From positions 68,338,501 through 68,402,500 of the forward strand of contig CM032233.1 of NCBI GenBank assembly GCA_019009955.1: a stretch of 64,000 nt of DNA, written 5' to 3'. The stretch is from Riptortus pedestris (Eukaryota; Arthropoda; Insecta; Hemiptera; Alydidae). How positions within the stretch are numbered: the first letter of the stretch is position 1; the number at the start of each line of letters is the position of its first letter. Under the pieces are notes generated by a model, which searched no databases, had not been told where the DNA came from, and saw only the letters and a list, made by a program, of their open reading frames with translations. Both the position numbers and the translations under genes were made by a program. Below, one piece after another: positions 59,056 through 64,000 of this stretch.

Positions 59056-59632
59056 TTTTTTGATGTTGTATGTGATAGAGTAAAGGATTGGAAAACGACA
59101 GGCAAGCATTTTCATTTTGGTCTTTTAGTTATAGAATGGCTTGGAGCGAGAAAAAACATTTATCCCACCGAATTTAAATGCAAATAAAGTCAAACCGAGG
59201 AGCTACATTTACATAGACTCGCTAGATACGGAAGACGAGTACTTTCCTATGCTATACATTGATATACGAAAATGACTCCGTATATACACAACAAGATAGA
59301 TTTCTTTCATATGCTGCTTACTTTAAGTAAAATGTTTGAACATTCCTATACAGAATGTAATGTATCCATGAATTTCTTGAAAATGTATTTTGTGGAAAGA
59401 ATCATTTCCTAAGTAAATTGACTTATTCCTGAAACTTATTTTCAAGAGTCAGAGATTCCAGTCGTCCCCATTTATCGTCAAGCAAGAAATTCTCTTGTCT
59501 CTTAATTCTTCTTTACCCAGGGAAAGAATTGAATGGATTTTAGTGAATAAGATAAAATATGATAAAAATAAATGTTACAATGTTTTTAAAAAAAAAACTT
59601 ATATATCCATCCTTTTTCCATTTTAGCTTAAG
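59056..59632. other. Unassigned sequence
   Basis: No feature recognised. Confidence 0.45.
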
Positions 59633-59732
59633 GGAAATCAGCTATGAGGTCGTACTCATGACGCGATTTTTGAAAAATTTCTTCAAATGTCCATCGATCT
59701 TACCCAGGAGATGACGAAAATGAGGTCCGTTC

Positions 59733-59792
<60 letters not shown>

Positions 59793-60229
59793 CTGTTAGC
59801 GCTCTAGCGGTCGTAATTTTTGTTTGATCGTAACCAAACTCGATATTTAAACGTTTTATGCAAAAAGACAGATCAAGTTCGTTAATGGCTGAAATCGGAC
59901 CAGTGGGAGGGGGGTTTAGAGGGGGGATTTTCGAAAATTTGAAATATCTCCGTTACCATACGTCGGATCAAAACATTGTATAGAACCAATCTTATTGTAA
60001 ATTAAATATACTATAAATATCTATAAATTTATTCTCTATCTTGAATACTAACCGAGATATTTGCATATTTATTAATTGTGGGCCGATAACGGATAACGGA
60101 TGACTGAATTTCCCGCCAAAAGCTAGTTCGACCATTTGCCGTAACTGTTCGGCTCTCGTATGGAGATTTATCTATTGTATAACTTCACGTGGGAAATCTC
60201 CTTAGTTTACGCAGCCCCGCATGACGGAC
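59633..60229 (-). mobile_element. H-element, near full length
   Basis: Hairpin end TTAGCTTAAGGGAAATCAGC, with half of the palindrome deleted. GTCGTACTCATGACGCG, CATCGATCTTACCCAGGAG, (AT)n at 59739-59788 (the longest uninterrupted core), GCTCTAGCGGTCGTAA, GGGAGGGGGGTTTAGAGG and GTCGGATCAAAACATTG follow. The distal half has CCGCCAAAAGCTAGTTCGAC. The end is CTTAGTTTACGCAGCCCC, GCATGACGGA. Confidence 0.92.
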
Positions 60230-60851
60230 TTTTTTTTTTAGGATTTTATCTTCCTAGCTCCTTTACAGATAAAATATTATAGGAAGCCTTTAACAAATAC
60301 TCTTATACTTTCACGGTCTTTGTCATTATTTCTATTAAGGTCTGTTAACGGGTATTAGACGTGTCTTCATGTTTTGACTGATGTTTCGGTACACATGTGT
60401 CCAGCTTCCACGGGGCTTTCTCTGAGACTAAAAAGCTCTTTTTTTTTTATTCAGACATATACATACATCTGTCCTACCCGTTGCTTTGTGTGGAGTGTTC
60501 GGATACTTGTAATAGTTCCTTAGGGATTTCGTTTTCCTTGTTGTTAATTGTCTTTTATACTGGTAGAATAATGAGAAACTAAAGTTGACTTTATCTTTGG
60601 GCATCTTATTTGCTGATGTTTTTTGAACACTTTACTAATATTTCAATAGCTTCTAGCAGAGTTCTGTCTTGACTTCGACCAACTTTCGCAGATTGACTTC
60701 ATCATCTGGATTTTAACAGTTACATTTAAGTTGTTGTTTCCATATGTGTACAAGCAAACGCTTATCACATTAGTCAGTCTACAAATGTTACTAGAGCCAT
60801 GACAGTTTTTTGTTTCGAGGTCAAATGCATCTTCTTAATGCCTTAGATCAG
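60230..60851. other. Unassigned sequence
   Basis: No feature recognised. Confidence 0.45.
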
Positions 60852-61191
60852 GTATGGGCAACCTTTGACATGTTGTGGGCTAAACTTTATTGTGCAAATA
60901 CGTTCACGGGCCGCGTTTAAAATTAGTGCATTTTAAAGTGTTCATAATTTTTAAGGATAGATATCAGACTTGATATCAGACGACAATGTAATTATAATAA
61001 AATTTATTAAAATAACAAAATACAATTTTTAAAAAATGGGTTCAACATTATAATTAAATCATAAAATTTTCTCTCATCTCTTCTCATTTGGAGTAAGTAG
61101 TGTAGTATTTTTTATAATTAGGTTTTTCAAAATGTCTCGAGGGCCGGGTCAAATCTTACAGCAGGTCGGTTGTTGCCCCCGTATGCCTTAC
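60852..61191. mobile_element. hAT-like non-autonomous element
   Basis: Left end CAGGTATGGGCAACCTTTG with GGGCTAAACTT and CACGGGCCGCG. Right end GAGGGCCGGGTCAAATC, CAGGTCGGTTGTTGCCC and CGTATGCCT, inverted relative to the left. CTTAGAT occurs on both sides (60844-60850 and near 61193-61199), a probable remnant of the 8-bp hAT duplication. No transposase frame. A right-end fragment is at 16040-16135. Confidence 0.68.
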
Positions 61192-61269
61192 TTAGATAAT
61201 GGTCTCCTATGGCAACGTGGAATCACTCCATTTCCTTCTGGACCAAACCCTTCACCAATGCGCCCTGTT

Positions 61270-61505
61270 TCTTTGAATCGCAGGTTGGCCATGTGAGTTA
61301 AGGCGTTGCCTTTAATCTCACATGGTAAACATAGAGTGGCCAGTTTGATTTCCGCCTGGACAAAGGAATTTATTTAGTGACGGAATTCATTAAATAAAAT
61401 CCTGAGTGCCACCCTGGCTAGAAAAGGGTGGTAACCTGTAGATAACCCATCCTAATTAGCCTTAGTTGCAAAAAAGTGGACGTTAATAAATAATTTAAAT
61501 GTAAT
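61270..61505 (+). repeat. tRNA-derived SINE
   Basis: The head contains an A-box-like TTGGCCATGTGAGTTAAGG and, about 50 nt on, a B-box-like AGTTTGATTTCCGCC, arranged as in a long-variable-arm (Leu/Ser-type) tRNA. The body follows: CCACCCTGGCTAGAAAAGG, GTAACCTGTAGATAACCC, GTGGACGTTAATAAATAATT. The body is shared in reverse with 56937-57045, which shows it is dispersed. Confidence 0.72.
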
Positions 61506-63699
61506 TATGGTATAGGTTCTAAGAATATCATGGCAAAAACCCTTCCAATTGTTAATTAAAAACTGGAAGAAATGATAAGAGTCCAGAGAACGTATACGAA
61601 TTAAATAAAGTCTTCGTTTAAAATGTTACCTATCCCTTCCTTAGTTCATATATGGCAATGAGCTACCTTAAACCTCTTGAATACAGAAAATGTTTTTGCA
61701 CATTATAAAATAATGCCTGGCGAATAAGTACGCAGAACTACTGTGCGAGGTACTTTTATTTCGATCAATGTTTCCCTTTTTATTTTACGAAATTCTATTA
61801 TCACTGTTAATTTGACTTATAAAAAATAAGCATTGTAGAGATATCCTTTTTTCTGTGAAATGTTGTCCTGCTGGATGCTATGCGTATTTTCAGTGAATAG
61901 GTGCACTTGAGACTAAAATTGTTTTCACTTAATTATCTTAATATTATAGCTATTCTAATTTCAATTATGCGATATTGTTCTTTTTTCTAAATTTTATCAA
62001 TCAGAATAAATAAAGTCGAGGACCGAGATGTTCCATTGACGTCAAAGCGAGCTTGAAGCATGACCCTTGAACACGAGCGACGTGTCTCTCCTTGAGGTCA
62101 AAACGAGCTCAAGCCTGTTGAAATGTTTAATAAAAGTCATCAACGGATTCAATTGACGTCAAAGTATAATTTGTAAATAAGGAGTGCCAATTCTGAAGTG
62201 TCTAACCAATAATTTCACACCAACAAAGAGCAACTCTTGCACAAATGATTGTTTATAGACGTTTTTCTTTAAACGCAGTTCTAGAAAGTGCCTTAACACC
62301 ATATCAAATGTGAAGTATTTCTCGATGGCGGGACATCACTTGCTTAGATTAAGGCCATCAATAGCATGGAGCTGTGTTTTTTTTTTACCATTTTAAATTT
62401 GTCTTGCCTGTTGTTTGTTGATTTATCCAATCAAAGATGCTTTATTTCCCTCATAGATCCTCGAACAACCTCTGTCAGAACCCGACACTTTTTCTTACTA
62501 TCTGACCCATTTCTTTGGCTTAGCCGAGGTACTAATGTCTGTCCCCTTCCATAACAGAAAAGATATCAGTTACACCATACGGATGTAACAGTTCGGCATG
62601 TCTCCGATTCTTCATTCGTGCTGGTCTCTCTAGACACCAAATGCATTTCAAAAAGCTCTTCTTTCCCAACCAGAACGGCCCTATATTTCCGACGTCTTAT
62701 GTTTTTTTAACGTGCCACATTGTTGATTTAATGAAGATTCCTGAAGGATATACTTTATTGAGGACATTTGCAAGGCACGATATATTAGTAGTTTTGTTGA
62801 AGAGGCTTTTAAACCATAGAGGATTCTGAACGACTTAAGTGCAATAGAGATGTTGCATTGGTTTCTATATCATTGCTTTCCATTAAAATGTTTACTAATT
62901 ATTTAAATTCTTAATTAAATTATTTATTGCTATGAAATGTGAAGTCCTTCCTAGGCTATATTGATGGTCTCATTTGTTAATTGTTATCTGGTTTTTTTAG
63001 AGAACTAGATTTTATGCCCCTCATACTAATTCTTCAGTGTCACCTTTGCTGCGAAGTTTGTACCTGTGACCACGATACCATCTACATCTACTCTACATCA
63101 TTGATCTGTGTAACCCTGTCGTATACTATGCCTATAGTATTTAACTAGTTTTCTGGTTAACCATCCTGAGTAGAAAGATGAACATACCAGGTGATAGTGG
63201 GTCTTAAGCAAAGTAATATACGAATTTAATGATGTAGCTTTACGAAACTACCCTCTCAAGTCAATCTCGTCCACGCTTGTGTATGCCAGCAGGAATTCGA
63301 CCCAGAGGCAATCTTTGTCATTTTCAAATTCTTCTTCCATCATCTGATTCAAATCACTCGTAGAGGGAACAGTCTATTATTACATTATTAGAACAGTCTT
63401 AGTTTGTTGTTTTTTTTCGGTCGCCCTTAGATCTTGGAGATCTTTACCCCGGCCCCCGAGTGAGAATCGAAAGATTCGTGATCACAGGTTTACGCAGGGA
63501 TTGATCAACTCACCCATAACATCCGTTAGCCAAGGAGGTCCTGGAATGAGTTGCCTTGAGAAGACTGATATACCTCATAATTCCGGGGGGGGGGGTCAAT
63601 GGTCTGCTCACTCAATAGCTTGTCTTTGGGCTGGATCTAAGAGTGGTACAATCGTTAGTCATATCGAGGGGCTGTCAGACGCATATAAACGCTAGACTC
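61506..63699. other. Unassigned sequence
   Basis: About 2.2 kb with no gene supported. Two ATTGACGTCAAAG blocks lie 118 bp apart (62035 and 62153). Confidence 0.45.
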
Positions 63700-63843
63700 T
63701 CGCTGATCCACACGCGCCGAGACACCAGAGCGCTCTGGTAGCGAACTCTTGAAGTAATATTCTCCCTTAGCATGGGTCAAACCTTCACCTCCAGCTTACT
63801 GAGGTTAGTGGTAGATGGCCTAAACCACACGGCTACCGGCGCC
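63700..63843 (-). repeat. tRNA-derived SINE head
   Basis: On the minus strand GGTAGCCGTGTGGTTTAGG serves as an A-box and GAAGGTTTGACCCATGC as a B-box, about 45 nt apart, with the order and spacing of a Leu/Ser-type tRNA relic. No CCA end or clover-leaf can be completed, so it is not a functional tRNA. Its body differs from the SINE at 61270-61505. Confidence 0.55.
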
Positions 63844-64000
63844 CTCAGAATATTAGAATAATAAGTATACGCATTAATGAAAATCAGGGTTCCCTCACAG
63901 AAGATTTATTGAACTAAAATTAACTTAAACCTGTGACCACTAATAAAAACGATAATCACCCATTTCAATCGGTTATGCTTTGGCCATTATTTTAAATACT

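Noticed and set aside
63445..63500. Second tRNA-like B-box (TTTCGATTCTC on the minus strand)
   Set aside because: No matching A-box at proper spacing; kept out of the feature list.

Overview
The window looks like a piece of an AT-rich, transposon-dense arthropod nuclear genome, most likely from an insect or close relative. The evidence is spliceosomal exon boundaries, invertebrate-type non-LTR retrotransposon relics (I, Jockey and R1/LOA types), Tc1 and piggyBac remnants, and very large introns. I cannot name the species. There is no bacterial gene organisation, CRISPR array, rRNA or intact tRNA.

One host gene is well supported. It is the 5' part of a rhodopsin-family neuropeptide receptor on the + strand, resembling pyrokinin/CAPA/neuromedin-U receptors. 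The signal-peptide exon is at 6332-6433. The exon carrying the glycosylated N-terminus, TM1 and most of TM2 is at 38818-39199. They are joined in phase by a 32.4-kb intron. No TM3-TM7 exon was found to the right, so the next intron is probably at least 24.8 kb. Most of the window is therefore intron.

The introns are built from one dominant non-autonomous repeat, called the 'H-element' here, present as about 40 full, truncated or nested copies on both strands. My intervals sum to roughly 17-18 kb, over a quarter of the window. Reading one strand, it starts near TCCGTCACGCAGGGGC. A subterminal inverted repeat (TAAGCAGATTTCCC) follows about 25 nt in. Next come AT-rich unique sequence, a C-rich tract and a central (AT)n microsatellite between two conserved flanks. 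It ends in a terminal hairpin (TTTCCC-TTAA-GGGAAA) followed by TCTGCTAA. Asymmetric terminal inverted repeats, a central microsatellite and a terminal hairpin are the hallmarks of the Helentron-associated HINE/DINE-1 group. No copy encodes Rep or helicase. At least two versions of the microsatellite-distal half exist, and several copies are mosaics. '+' for an H-element means the hairpin end lies at the higher coordinate.

Other elements sit in or between H-elements. These are 5'-truncated non-LTR retrotransposons (27048-27898, 30690-32410, 45514-46104, 48705-49602, 56041-56753), two of them with clear target-site duplications inside H-elements, and two 613/614-bp Tc1-type MITEs carrying a relic of the transposase helix-turn-helix. 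There are also piggyBac-like elements with TTAA duplications, a hAT-like element, tRNA-derived SINEs, and three short Penelope-like motifs that resemble hammerhead ribozyme cores.

Layout: 1-1.3 kb holds a 24-bp minisatellite. Compound microsatellite, inverted repeats and a piggyBac-like element lie at 3-6.2 kb, then receptor exon 1. 6.6-38.7 kb is a repeat-filled intron that includes an exon-like fragment of alanine aminotransferase inside an H-element at about 24.9 kb. Receptor exon 2 follows, and 39.3-64 kb is more of the same repeats. The most unusual items are the alanine aminotransferase exon apparently carried inside an H-element, the H-element family itself, and the hairpin-forming 24-bp minisatellite.
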